DNA of 64,000 nt, taken from contig NZ_CP159837.1 of NCBI RefSeq assembly GCF_040564635.1, forward strand, positions 4,141,001 to 4,205,000, given 5' to 3'. This stretch comes from Planktothricoides raciborskii GIHE-MW2. Its GTDB lineage: Bacteria > Cyanobacteriota > Cyanobacteriia > Cyanobacteriales > Laspinemataceae. The notes beneath the pieces were generated by a model. That model ran no database searches. It saw only the letters and a program-made list of their open reading frames with translations, and was not told where the DNA came from. This document shows, in pieces, positions 18,008-27,655 of this stretch (positions are counted from its first letter, which is position 1; every line of letters begins with the position of its first letter). Both the position numbers and the translations under genes were made by a program.

Positions 18008-19000
18008 ATGATTCAAGATAATTTATTCTGGTTAATAGAAAGACTACCACCAGTTGAAACAATAAAATTGAGATGTGAGCCTGACTATTATGGAATAAGC
18101 CACATTATTGCAGCACAAACAGGTAGAAAAAACCCCCCTCGAAGTTTTGCTGGATGGTTACATGGATGGAAATTTACGCCATCTTTTCATGTCAGACAAC
18201 TTGCTCACTGGGGAAGTTATGAAGATATGCATCTAGTTGCTACTGAAGAGCAAGTAAAAATTTTGAACGGATTTGGTTTTAATAAAGCAGAAGCAGTTGG
18301 TCTGCCCTTTATTTATTCGGATGATGTAAAAGTCCAGAGAAAACAAAATACTCTTTTAGTTATGCCCAGTCATTCTTTATCTTATACTGAACACAGATGG
18401 AATCAAGAGGCATATGTTAAACAAGTTGCCAAACTAAAGCCTTATTTCTCTTCAATTGTCGCTTGTGTTCATAGTGCTTGTGTAAGTAAAGGATATTGGG
18501 TTTCAGAATTTGAAAAGCACGACATTCCTTGGATTACTGGAGCATCTGTAGATGATAAAAATGCTTTACAGCGAATGAAGACTATTTTCCAGAGCTTTGA
18601 ATATATGACTACTAATGTACTAGGTTCTCATATAGCTTACGCAAGTTATTGTGCCTGTAAAGTATCTATATATGGTTTTTATGCGATTTATTCAGTAAAA
18701 GATTTTATAAACGATCTTTTTTATAAAGAAAATCCAGATTTACTTGAAAAAAGTCAAACTTTCTGGAGCGAAGAATGGGCTAAAAACAATTTCCCAGAGT
18801 TTTTTGTACCTCCTATGGAAGCGATAGAAAGACAGCAATGGGGTGCAGATGCACTGGGAGTTAAGTATCAAAAGTCAGCTAAAGAAATTGCAGATTTATT
18901 GGGATGGTCTTTGTCCAATCAAGTACAAGGTTATAGTCAGCTTTGTTATAGAAAATTAGAGAATAAGTTTAAGGCAACTCAAAAACAATTACAAGTATAG
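18008..19000 (+). CDS. Unrecognised protein next to pseI, possible GT-B glycosyltransferase
   Basis: 330 residues, soluble, no signal peptide. I do not recognise the family. Alternating strands and helices, a mid-protein segment NTLLVMPSHSLSYTEH and a later ITGASVDDKNALQRMK resemble the two-domain layout of GT-B transferases, and TNVLGSHIAYASYCACKVSIYGF could be a donor-site helix. It begins 58 nt after pseI and 7 nt before the next gene, so it is in the same transcript. A CMP-pseudaminate transferase is the tempting guess but rests on position only. Confidence 0.7.
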   Translation: MIQDNLFWLIERLPPVETIKLRCEPDYYGISHIIAAQTGRKNPPRSFAGWLHGWKFTPSFHVRQLAHWGSYEDMHLVATEEQVKILNGFGFNKAEAVGLPFIYSDDVKVQRKQNTLLVMPSHSLSYTEHRWNQEAYVKQVAKLKPYFSSIVACVHSACVSKGYWVSEFEKHDIPWITGASVDDKNALQRMKTIFQSFEYMTTNVLGSHIAYASYCACKVSIYGFYAIYSVKDFINDLFYKENPDLLEKSQTFWSEEWAKNNFPEFFVPPMEAIERQQWGADALGVKYQKSAKEIADLLGWSLSNQVQGYSQLCYRKLENKFKATQKQLQV

Positions 19001-19006
19001 AATTGA

Positions 19007-19924
19007 ATGAACTTGATTAATAAACTCAAAAAATATATTATAGCTTCAAAAATCATTTTTTCTAGACTCGATCGCATCCAAAGAGCTTTGGGACGGATTG
19101 AGTTAAATCAGCAAGTTTTAATCAATTCAAAAAACATTCAAGATAACGAGTTTCAAGTTTATTCGCAATGGGGAGAAGATGGAATTATTCAATTTTTACT
19201 GAGAAATATATATGTTAAAAATCATATTTTTGTTGAGTTTGGAGTTGAAAATTATCAGGAATCTAATACCAGATTTCTTCTAACCCACAATAACTGGTCT
19301 GGTTTAGTCATAGATGGTTCATTAGAAAATATTGAATATATAAAATCTGACCGAATATACTGGGCTTACAATCTAAAAGCTGAATGTGCTTTTATTACTA
19401 CTGAGAATATTAATAATATTTTTACTAAAAATGGTTGCTCAGGAGAAATTGGGTTACTATCAATTGATATTGATGGTAATGACTACTGGGTTTGGGAAGC
19501 AATAGAATGTATTAACCCAGCTATTGTAATCTGCGAATATAATAGTTTATTTGGCTGTCACAAGAAAGTCACGATTCCTTACGATGAAAACTTTGTCAGA
19601 CAGAAAGCTCATTTTTCCTGGATTTATTATGGTGCTTCTATTGCTGCATTAGAACATCTAGGTAAAATTAAAGGTTATTCTTTAGTAGGTTCAAATAGTG
19701 GAGGAAATAATGTTTTTTTTGTGAGAAATGATTTGGTTGGTAATTTACCAGTCTATTCTGCTGAATCCGCTTATGTACAAGCTCAGTTTAGAGAGTCTCA
19801 CGATTATAAAGGAAATTTAAACTTTTTGGATTTTAAGCAAAAATTGGATTTAATTTCTGAGATGCCATTATATGACTTGGACTTAAAGCGAACCATTAAA
19901 GTAAAAGACTTGACCAACTTATGA
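19007..19924 (+). CDS. FkbM-like methyltransferase-fold protein
   Basis: 305 residues. After a basic, coiled N-terminal 45 residues comes YSQWGEDGIIQFLL, then HIFVEFGVENYQESNT and LLSIDIDGNDYWVWEAI, a Rossmann pattern seen in FkbM-type SAM methyltransferases. A clear GxGxG loop is not visible, so catalysis is uncertain. Proteins of this type are often found in O-antigen clusters. It overlaps the next gene by 4 nt. Confidence 0.7.
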   Translation: MNLINKLKKYIIASKIIFSRLDRIQRALGRIELNQQVLINSKNIQDNEFQVYSQWGEDGIIQFLLRNIYVKNHIFVEFGVENYQESNTRFLLTHNNWSGLVIDGSLENIEYIKSDRIYWAYNLKAECAFITTENINNIFTKNGCSGEIGLLSIDIDGNDYWVWEAIECINPAIVICEYNSLFGCHKKVTIPYDENFVRQKAHFSWIYYGASIAALEHLGKIKGYSLVGSNSGGNNVFFVRNDLVGNLPVYSAESAYVQAQFRESHDYKGNLNFLDFKQKLDLISEMPLYDLDLKRTIKVKDLTNL

Positions 19925-20844
19925 ATACTGTTTTAATTACAGGAGCAACAGGCTTTATCGGTCGATATATCGCAAGACAGTTTTTTGATGCAGGTTGGTC
20001 AGTGGTCGGACTGGGAACTCGTCCACGGGAAAATGCTCCTAATCAAGCTTTGTCTCATTATTACCAATTGCTCTTACCCTCAAATGAATTAACCCAGATT
20101 ATTCAGCAAGTACAACCGCAAATTTGTATCCACTGTATCGGTAGGGCGTCAGTAGGGCTTTCTGTAACTGAACCGAATGCTGACTTTAAAACTAGCGTAG
20201 AAATTACATTTCAACTATTAAACACTTTACGGCTTTATGCCCCCAACTGTAAGACTATTTATCTGTCTAGTGCTGCGGTCTATGGAAACCCTAATTCTTT
20301 GCCGATCGCAGAAACTCACGAAACAAACCCGATTTCTCCTTATGGCTTTCATAAGCTAATCTGCGAACAACTTTGTCAAGAATTCTATAAAATCTATCAA
20401 TTACCAACAGCAATTGTCAGAATTTTTTCGGCTTATGGTCCAGGCTTAAGACGACAAGTTATTTGGGATATTTGTCATAAATCATTGACTGAATCTATTG
20501 TAAAGTTAAAAGGCACAGGAAACGAGAGTCGAGATTTCATTCATGTTATTGATGTAGCTAAGGCAATTCAAACTATTTCAGAATGCTCTCCCTGTCAAGC
20601 TGATATTTATAATCTGGCTAGTGGATTAGAAACAAAAATAAAAAAATTACCGGAGTTGATTATCCCTGAACTGGAAAGAAAAATAGAAGTTGAGTTTGAT
20701 GGAATTGTCCCCACAGGAGATCCGCTGAATTGGCAAGCTAACATTAATCGATTAACAAATTTAGGATTTACACCTGAAGTATCTCTGGAAAGAGGATTGA
20801 AAGTTTATGCTCAATGGTGTCGGGCTGAGGTATTAGGATGGTAA
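19921..20844 (+). CDS. NAD-dependent sugar epimerase/reductase (extended SDR)
   Basis: 307 residues: cofactor motif VLITGATGFIGRYIAR, catalytic serine region YLSSAAVYGNP, YxxxK in SPYGFHKLICEQ, and RIFSAYGPG. The RDFIHVIDVAKAI segment is typical of nucleotide-sugar epimerases, dehydratases and 4-keto reductases such as Rmd. The substrate cannot be decided from these motifs. ATG overlaps the previous stop and its own end overlaps the glycosyltransferase at 20838 by 7 nt, so all three are translationally coupled. Confidence 0.87.
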   Translation: MNTVLITGATGFIGRYIARQFFDAGWSVVGLGTRPRENAPNQALSHYYQLLLPSNELTQIIQQVQPQICIHCIGRASVGLSVTEPNADFKTSVEITFQLLNTLRLYAPNCKTIYLSSAAVYGNPNSLPIAETHETNPISPYGFHKLICEQLCQEFYKIYQLPTAIVRIFSAYGPGLRRQVIWDICHKSLTESIVKLKGTGNESRDFIHVIDVAKAIQTISECSPCQADIYNLASGLETKIKKLPELIIPELERKIEVEFDGIVPTGDPLNWQANINRLTNLGFTPEVSLERGLKVYAQWCRAEVLGW

Positions 20845-22031
20845 AACGTTTTAGAATTGGATTGCTGATGCACAGCCCTCAATGGATGGGTGGCATTATT
20901 TATATTCAAAATTTAGTTAAAGCACTTAACTTTTTACCACCAGAAGAACGCCAAACCATAGAAATTTACTTACTGGTTGGGTCTGATATCAAACAAGAAT
21001 TTTATCAAGACTTGCTGCCTATTGTTGACAAAGTGTGTATAGAAAATTGTCTTAATGCAAATTTATACAATCGCTTGTGTAGAAAGATTGGTCGATTCTT
21101 TCCTTTGGTAAGAAATATTATAGGTCGAGGTTTAATTCAAGTAGCCAACAGAGAAAGCTTAAATTTTATATATCCATTGAATATTTTTGGAATTTCTTGG
21201 AAATTTTCCTGTGATTACGCAGTCTGGATTCCCGATTTTCAATATAAATATTTCCCTGAATTATTTAAAAACACAAGTAATCTAAATCAAATTTTTGCAG
21301 ATGTAGCTCAAAAAAAGCTGAAATTGGTTTTAAGCAGCCAAATAGCAGAAAAAGATTTTAAAAAGTTTTTCCCTGATTCAAAACCCAAAACGTTTGTCTT
21401 GAATTTTAGAACAATTATACCAGAAGAGTGTTTTGACCGTAAACCAGAATTTGTTATAAAAAAATATGGCCTGCCTGATAAATTTTTTTTGGTTAGCAAT
21501 CAATTTTGGGTTCATAAAAATCATAGGTTAGTATTTGAATCTTTAGCAATTTTAAAAAATAAGTATAATATATTACCTAATATTGTATGTACTGGGAGCC
21601 TTTATGATTCTCGTTCTCCCAGCTATACCAAGAAAATCTTGAAGTATATTCAAGAATCTGGTTTACAGAATCAAATAAAAATTTTAGGATTGATTCCCCG
21701 TAACGATCAGATTCAACTAATGCGTCAATGTTTGGCAGTGATTCAACCGTCTCTTTTTGAAGGCTGGAGTACAGTTGTTGAAGATGCGCGTTCTCTCGGA
21801 AAAACTCTAATACTCTCAGAGATTCCTGTACATTTAGAACAAAATCCACCTCAAACAATTTTTTTCGATCCCAATTCTGCGGAGGATTTGGCTGATAAAA
21901 TAACAATGCTTTTACCCAAATTATCTCCTGGCTCTAATTGTCAATTAGAGATAACAAAAGAGATGAATTCAATAAATTATCAGATATTCGCTAAAAATTT
22001 TATAAAAATTGCCACACATAATATCATCTAA
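20838..22031 (+). CDS. Glycosyltransferase, GT-B (family 1/4-like)
   Basis: 397 residues. The N-terminal acceptor domain has GLLMHSPQWMGGIIYIQNLV. The C-terminal domain carries FLVSNQFWVHKNHRLVFESL, ICLG-free but typical ILGLIPRNDQIQLMRQC and the E-rich donor motif SLFEGWSTVVEDARSLGKTLILS. These are marks of retaining GT-B transferases. It adds one sugar of the glycan; donor unknown. The downstream spacer of 242 nt ends this coupled block. Confidence 0.87.
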   Translation: MVKRFRIGLLMHSPQWMGGIIYIQNLVKALNFLPPEERQTIEIYLLVGSDIKQEFYQDLLPIVDKVCIENCLNANLYNRLCRKIGRFFPLVRNIIGRGLIQVANRESLNFIYPLNIFGISWKFSCDYAVWIPDFQYKYFPELFKNTSNLNQIFADVAQKKLKLVLSSQIAEKDFKKFFPDSKPKTFVLNFRTIIPEECFDRKPEFVIKKYGLPDKFFLVSNQFWVHKNHRLVFESLAILKNKYNILPNIVCTGSLYDSRSPSYTKKILKYIQESGLQNQIKILGLIPRNDQIQLMRQCLAVIQPSLFEGWSTVVEDARSLGKTLILSEIPVHLEQNPPQTIFFDPNSAEDLADKITMLLPKLSPGSNCQLEITKEMNSINYQIFAKNFIKIATHNII

Positions 22032-22273
22032 TTTAATAAATGAATATAAAATATTTTTTTGTCAAGGTTAATGATAAATTGAAAAAATGCTACCAATGGT
22101 CTGAATTAAAAATCTGGGTTTGCCTCTCCAGTTAATCGGAGAGATTGATTAATTCTCAAACTTGTGACTGGAGGACGGCACATAAGCTTCGCCATTCATC
22201 TTGTAGTTAATAATTATAAATCGCTTTTCATATATACTAAATAAGTAATTTTGCATATTGGAAAGATATTCAA
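22032..22273. other. Spacer between glycan genes
   Basis: AT-rich 242-nt spacer without a coding frame. It contains a small hairpin (CTCTCC...GGAGAG near 22116-22135). No ribosome site stronger than AAAGATA precedes the next start. A promoter for the downstream genes is possible but I cannot point to one. Confidence 0.4.
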
Positions 22274-23479
22274 ATGTTATTCAATAAATTTAAATTAACA
22301 AATTTATGGCTTTTAGTTGCATTTATATTTGCGGCTTTGGCAATATCTCCTATATTTATTGTATCTAGAACTAGAAGTATTATTTTTATATTTTGTTTTT
22401 TCATATTAGTGATAATTATGAGTAGGCGAAAAAAATTACCTTCTTTTACTGCTCAGATTTTTTATCTATCGTTTTTATTAAGCTCATCTATCTCAGCTAT
22501 GTACTGGGGTAACTTTAAGTATATGTTCTATCCCTTAATATTGATTATGGGTATTTCTATTATAAAAGTATCAAAAAACAACGAAATAATTTCTTTGGTC
22601 AAAATAATAACTTTATTTTTTGTGTTTCTTCTCTCAGGCGCATTGATTGCTTTTGTTTTTGGCTTGCTTGGAGGAGAGCCTTTTTTTTCTTTTCCTAATC
22701 CTGATGGACGTCCAAATTTTTTCTACCCATTTTCCCTGAGTAATGCTAACTATTTAGTAGTACAACCATCAGGAATATACGATGAACCGGGTGCATTTTC
22801 ATTCTTTATATGTTCATTGGCGGCATCAAGACATATTTTGCGAATGAATAAAAGCGTAACATGGTTTATTCTAGGTCTTGGCATGGTTACCTTATCATTT
22901 GCTCACGTAGCCTATATGAGCATACATATATTATCAGAAATAATAGAAAAAAGTAGAAATATGAAAATTTTATGGAGAGTTATAGTATCAGTTTTTTTGG
23001 TGACATTATTAATCTCTGCAGCATCTAGTGAGATACAAAACAAAATCTATGCTAGATTTTTATATCGCTTTACTTATAGTGATATCTCTGGATTAGCTGG
23101 ACTGGAGACTAGATACAATTTAACAAATGCTGGAATTGAAATGATTCAAAAAGGCGGGGTGAAAACTCTCTTATTTGGTATCGATCCAAATATTCTTGAA
23201 AAAGAGGGGACAAAAGCTGCGGATGCACCACTAGGTCCGATTGAGCAAGGTGGATTATTGGTTTCCTGGCCTCATTATTTGATCATGTTATCGTTATTAA
23301 CGATTTCTATTTTTGCGATTTTCAAGAATGATCATAAAAGATATTTTATTTGCTTGGGTATAGCTGCTTTATTGTTGCAAAGACCAGTATCAATGGCTAC
23401 AAGTTATTCATTTTGGTCAGTTTTGCCAATCTTTTTATATTTTAGCAAAACAAAAATAGATATTTATTTACAGAGATAA
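22274..23479 (+). CDS. Wzy-like O-antigen polymerase/ligase membrane protein
   Basis: 401 residues with about ten hydrophobic helices, beginning at residue 10. One large periplasmic loop (around residues 255-325, LAGLETRYNLTNAGIEMIQKGG and then LGPIEQGGLLVSWPHYL) lies between later helices, the layout of Wzy polymerases. An earlier loop has QPSGIYDEPGAFSFF. Sequence is poorly conserved in this family, so the call rests on topology and cluster context. Very AT-rich compared with neighbours, which suggests recent acquisition. Confidence 0.75.
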   Translation: MLFNKFKLTNLWLLVAFIFAALAISPIFIVSRTRSIIFIFCFFILVIIMSRRKKLPSFTAQIFYLSFLLSSSISAMYWGNFKYMFYPLILIMGISIIKVSKNNEIISLVKIITLFFVFLLSGALIAFVFGLLGGEPFFSFPNPDGRPNFFYPFSLSNANYLVVQPSGIYDEPGAFSFFICSLAASRHILRMNKSVTWFILGLGMVTLSFAHVAYMSIHILSEIIEKSRNMKILWRVIVSVFLVTLLISAASSEIQNKIYARFLYRFTYSDISGLAGLETRYNLTNAGIEMIQKGGVKTLLFGIDPNILEKEGTKAADAPLGPIEQGGLLVSWPHYLIMLSLLTISIFAIFKNDHKRYFICLGIAALLLQRPVSMATSYSFWSVLPIFLYFSKTKIDIYLQR

Positions 23480-23560
23480 AAAAATATTCAAAATTAAATA
23501 AACGAAAAGTGGTTAACGTAGAGTAAAATATTTTTTCTAACATATATTAGAGTTTGATTT

Positions 23561-24388
23561 ATGATCCACACAGAATTTAATCCATTTTTTACAATTATAA
23601 CTTCTACTCTCAATGCAGAATCAACGATTAGTCGATGCGTCGAAAGTGTCAAAAATCAAACCTTTAAAAGTTACGAACATATAGTAGTAGATGGAGCTTC
23701 AACTGATAACACAGTGACATATATAAAATCGCAATCAGAACATTTCTCAGTTGTGATTTCTGAACCAGATAACGGAATATACGATGCTTGGAATAAAGCA
23801 CTAGAATACAGACGAGGGCAATGGATACTTTTTTTGGGCGCTGATGATGCTTTGGCGGATAATGAAGTTCTCAAAGATGTCCATGATTTTATAGTAAATA
23901 TTGAAAAATATTATCGTATTGTTTACGGAAACGTAATTCAATTGCTACCTAACTCGTTTAATTATTTACGCACTGTGGTTCAACCTATAGAATCAATTGG
24001 TAAAAATTGGGTAGGTTCAATTTTGGTTATCCCACCTCACCCTGCAACATTTCATCACACATCTTTATTTGAAAATTATGGTAAATTTGATCCAACTTAT
24101 AAGGTTGTTGGAGATGCTAAGTTATTAATAAGTGTTTTGGCACAAGAGAAACCTATTCACTATAATCGAGTCATTAATAAACATACTTTAGGAGGTATCA
24201 GTTCTGAGTTAGGTGTTGACTCTTTTCACGAAACTGTAAGACTTATGTCTGAACTGAAGATTAATGTTCCCCTTTATAGAAAATTAATTGGGTTCTTTAG
24301 AGCATACTCTAAGTTATTTGTAAGAATATTGATTGGAGAAAAAAACACAAATTGTCTATTATCTTTTGTGCGCCGTTTTAGCCTTTAA
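23561..24388 (+). CDS. Family 2 glycosyltransferase (WcaA-like)
   Basis: 275 residues with a GT-A domain: FTIITSTLNAESTISRCVES, the conserved HIVVDGASTDNT, and the acidic pair in LFLGADDALADN. PHPATFHHTSLFENYGKFD matches the acceptor loop seen in colanic-acid-type transferases. No membrane helix. It transfers one sugar on the cytoplasmic side. Confidence 0.88.
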   Translation: MIHTEFNPFFTIITSTLNAESTISRCVESVKNQTFKSYEHIVVDGASTDNTVTYIKSQSEHFSVVISEPDNGIYDAWNKALEYRRGQWILFLGADDALADNEVLKDVHDFIVNIEKYYRIVYGNVIQLLPNSFNYLRTVVQPIESIGKNWVGSILVIPPHPATFHHTSLFENYGKFDPTYKVVGDAKLLISVLAQEKPIHYNRVINKHTLGGISSELGVDSFHETVRLMSELKINVPLYRKLIGFFRAYSKLFVRILIGEKNTNCLLSFVRRFSL

Positions 24389-24591
24389 GTGAAACAAGAA
24401 AATCAACATAAATTTAATCTATCAAAAAATAAGTTGAGGTCTGAAGTATGCCAACATTAATTTTTTTATTCAAATAATTTGTGTAAATAATAATGTTAAA
24501 GTATTAGCAATAAATGATTGGTTTCCAAGATGAAATCAAAATTAATATTTAATAATTAAAAATATCTATATTTATTCTAGAGGTTGATTTT

Positions 24592-25758
24592 GTGAGTGAT
24601 ATTAAAGTAGTTCAAAGCAATAAAGCCTACTTTCCTTCCACTAATGAGGCGATGGAAGCTTATTTTCCTAGAATTGGTGGTATTGAAATAGTAGTCCAAC
24701 AATTAGCTGAAGGATTTGCCCAACAATTTAACGATTCAAGTTATGTTGTAACTTGCAGCAAAGACTTCCAAACATATTCTGAAAAGCGAAACGGTGTGTC
24801 GATTATATCAACAGGTACATTGGGACGTATTGCATCACTGCCCATTAGTCCCTCATATCCATTTCATCTGCTACAACAAACAGGAGATATTCTTCAGCTT
24901 CACGAACCTTTTCTTTTAGGTGGAATGACATACCTAACATTTTTAAAACAAGCAAAAAAACGTTTTAAACGTCTAGTAGTATGGTGGCATAGTGACATTA
25001 TTCGTCAAAAAGCATTAGCACCCCTTTATACTCCGTTACTAAATGCAGTTTTGCATGAAGCTGATGCAATCATAGTCGCAACTCCCAAACACATAACATC
25101 TTCAAAATTTTTAGGTGATTTTTCATCAAAATGTCACGTTGTTCATTATGGAGTAGATATATCAAAGTTTAAAGAGACTCTTGAATCTGAAACTAAAGCT
25201 GCCTACTGGCGAGAAAAATATAAAAAACCAATTATCTTATTTACAGGCAGACTGGTTTATTACAAAGGAGTGAAATATTTAGTTTCAGCAATGGAAAATG
25301 TACCAGATGCACATCTGATTATTGTGGGAAAAGGACCATTGCGGGAAGAACTAGAAGAAATAGCAGTTAAATGTCCTAATAATGTTTCCTTTATCCCTTT
25401 TTTATCTGAAGAAGATTTAATTGCTATGTATAAAGCCTGCGAAATTTTTGTTTTACCATCGGTAGAAAATAGTGAGGGATTTGGAATTGTACAAATTGAG
25501 GCAATGTCTTGCGGAAAACCAGTGATTACAACTGACTTGGAAACCGGAGTTACTTATGTTAATCAACATGGAAAAACTGGTTTGGTTGTTCCGAAATGCA
25601 ATTCGCAGGCTTTGACAGACGCTATTAATGAGTTACTCGCAAATTCTGCGATACGCTCTGAAATGGGTGAGGTGGCTCAATCTCGTGTTATCAAAGAGTT
25701 TACCGTTGAAGGAATGGTCGATAAAACTTTAGATGTCTATAATAAAATATTAAGCTAA
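24592..25758 (+). CDS. Family 4 glycosyltransferase
   Basis: 388 residues beginning at GTG 24592 with AGAGG upstream. GT-B fold: acceptor side PRIGGIEIVVQQLAEGFA, donor side ILFTGRLVYYKGVKYL and the EX7E motif in PSVENSEGFGIVQIEAMSCGKPVI. The PimB/WbpZ-like pattern indicates a retaining transferase, often mannose or N-acetylhexosamine. A 203-nt spacer before it holds no gene. Confidence 0.9.
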   Translation: MSDIKVVQSNKAYFPSTNEAMEAYFPRIGGIEIVVQQLAEGFAQQFNDSSYVVTCSKDFQTYSEKRNGVSIISTGTLGRIASLPISPSYPFHLLQQTGDILQLHEPFLLGGMTYLTFLKQAKKRFKRLVVWWHSDIIRQKALAPLYTPLLNAVLHEADAIIVATPKHITSSKFLGDFSSKCHVVHYGVDISKFKETLESETKAAYWREKYKKPIILFTGRLVYYKGVKYLVSAMENVPDAHLIIVGKGPLREELEEIAVKCPNNVSFIPFLSEEDLIAMYKACEIFVLPSVENSEGFGIVQIEAMSCGKPVITTDLETGVTYVNQHGKTGLVVPKCNSQALTDAINELLANSAIRSEMGEVAQSRVIKEFTVEGMVDKTLDVYNKILS

Positions 25759-25783
25759 AAAAAATAACTTTAGCATTTGATAT

Positions 25784-26701
25784 ATGGATGTATTCAAGCA
25801 AGTAGAACCTATCATATTTACTGGCACTACTTGTCTGCCAGGAAGTTTACTGCTGAAAAAATTAAGTATAGTTAATCCCGGTGGTAAAGTTTTTTGTCTA
25901 GTTAGACCGACTAGCGATCGCAGATATATTCAAGAACTAGATTTAAATATAAATTATTTAACTGGGGATAGCTCGGATGTTTCAACTTGGACGAAAATCT
26001 TACCCAAGCACAGTCCTAAAACGATAGTTCATATCGCCTCTATTCGCCATATCCCAGCGATTCTTGAAAGTCTGGAAATCTGTCAGCAAACTCCTCACTT
26101 AATTGTTATTGGAACGACAGGAGTCTATTCAAAATACAACGAATTTTCGGCCAATTACAAGAAAATTGCTGCTCATCTGCTTGAGTATCGTGGCTCCTGC
26201 TGTTTGCTGCAACCAACCATGATATATGGTTCCCACCGAGATAAGAACCTGCATAAACTGATAAAGTTTTGCGATCGCTACGGCTTCTTTCCCGTCTTTG
26301 GCGCTGGTGACAACCTCATACAACCAGTTCATGCTGAGGACTTAGCCCAAGCCATCTTAACCGCACTTCAAAGACCCCATATCCAAGGGGCTTATGACCT
26401 CTCTGGTGGGACGGTTGTCACCTTCCGAGAACTGCTAACGTTAGTTGGAAAACTACTCGGCAAACCAGTACGCCAGATTTCATTACCCCTCAATGCAGGA
26501 GTCTGGTCAGCCACAATTCTAGAAAATATCTTAAAAGAGCGATCGCCCGTTCGTCGCGAACAAATTCTCCGCCTTCAAGAAGACAAAGCCTATCCTCACG
26601 ATGCTGCCCAACGAGATTTAGACTTTTTCCCCCGCAGCTTAGAAGAAGGTCTGCGTCAAGAGGTAGAGTTAATGCGTAGCCTAGGCATGATTTCCAGTTA
26701 G
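25784..26701 (+). CDS. NAD-dependent epimerase/dehydratase-like protein with altered motifs
   Basis: 305 residues of the extended SDR fold. The cofactor loop reads IIFTGTTCLPGSLLL, with cysteine where most members have glycine (TGxxGxxG). The usual YxxxK is not clean: SANYKKIAAHLL keeps the tyrosine but not lysine at +4. The later part is regular (LLQPTMIYGSHRDKN, VHAEDLAQAI, AYDLSGGT). It may bind a nucleotide sugar without standard catalysis, or belong to a subfamily I do not know. Last gene of the glycan cluster. Confidence 0.8.
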   Translation: MDVFKQVEPIIFTGTTCLPGSLLLKKLSIVNPGGKVFCLVRPTSDRRYIQELDLNINYLTGDSSDVSTWTKILPKHSPKTIVHIASIRHIPAILESLEICQQTPHLIVIGTTGVYSKYNEFSANYKKIAAHLLEYRGSCCLLQPTMIYGSHRDKNLHKLIKFCDRYGFFPVFGAGDNLIQPVHAEDLAQAILTALQRPHIQGAYDLSGGTVVTFRELLTLVGKLLGKPVRQISLPLNAGVWSATILENILKERSPVRREQILRLQEDKAYPHDAAQRDLDFFPRSLEEGLRQEVELMRSLGMISS

Positions 26702-27547
26702 CCATGTATCTTGCGATCGCGATCGCCACCTTGGTCGAAAATCAAAGGGGATGGAGCGTGAATCCAGAAAGAGCTAGACAGGTGCAGGGGGGCAGGAGAG
26801 TAGGGGAGCGGGGGGGCAGGGGGGCAGGGGAGCCCGCCATCGGCAGGGGAGCAGGGGACAATAATTTTGTAGGGGCGATCGCGATCGCGCCGTGAATTTT
26901 CGCTACCAACGCGCAACCTATTACGCGAATGCTTCGCCCTTTGTCGTGGGGTGTAGGAGTGTAGGGGCGATCGCATTCGCGCCTGGAGTTTTTGCAACAA
27001 ATCAGCAATATGTTACACGGAAGAGGGCGAAGCATTGGCCAAGATAAATTTGGGTGGGGAGCCAAACATGGTCGTGGCCAATGCTTCGCCCCTACAGGGG
27101 ATAATAATACAGGGACAATAATTTTGTAGGGGCGACAGCATTCGCGCCGTGAATTTCCGCTACCAACGAGCAACCTGTTACGCGAATGCTTCGCCCTTGC
27201 CCTTTGTCGTCGGGTGTAGGGAAGCAGGGGGGCAGGGGCGATCGCATTTGCGCCTTGAATTTTCGCTACCAATCAGCAATCTATTACGCGAAAGAGGGCG
27301 GCGTTGCATGACCGTATATAAGTTATCGTTGAGAAGCATAAATTTACTGCGGTCATGCTGTCGCCCCTACAGGGGATAATCATACAGGGGATAATCATAC
27401 AGGGGACAATAATTTTGTAGGGGCGACAGCATTCGCGCCATGAATTTTCGCTACCAACAAGCCACCTATTACGCGAATGCTTCGCCCTTTACCGTGGGGT
27501 GTAGGGGATCCGCCAATCGAGCAGGGGAGCGGGGGAGCGGAGCGGTT
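26702..27547. repeat. Block of hairpin repeats and G-rich tracts
   Basis: No real gene. The block is made of copies of a roughly 65-bp hairpin unit that starts GGGGCGACAGCATTCGCG and ends CGCGAATGCTTCGCCC, around 26873, 26966, 27129, 27237 and 27420. A second hairpin unit with perfect 17-bp arms lies at 27025-27091. Between them are runs of GGGGAGC/GGGGGGC. Short frames here are shadows of the repeats. This block sits at the boundary between the glycan cluster and the intron/TA island. Confidence 0.8.
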
Positions 27548-27590
27548 ATTAGGGGTCGATGGGGGAATCACTTCCCCCACCTCCCATTCA

Positions 27591-27624
27591 GAACCCAGCG
27601 TGCCACTTTCACGGCACTAGGCTC
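27591..27624 (-). ncRNA. Group II intron domain V, intron 1
   Basis: A 34-nt hairpin on the minus strand beginning GAGCC and ending GGTTC, with a GTGAAAG tip and the AGC catalytic triad near its 5' end. Length and pattern are those of domain V, the catalytic core of group II introns. It lies 32 nt after the reverse transcriptase stop. Confidence 0.88.
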
Positions 27625-27655
27625 CTACCTATGTTGACCCCTTACATGGGTACGA

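Noticed and set aside
26698-27637. Proline/glycine/arginine-rich frames
   Set aside because: They follow hairpin repeats and G-rich runs on both strands; no start sites or family features.
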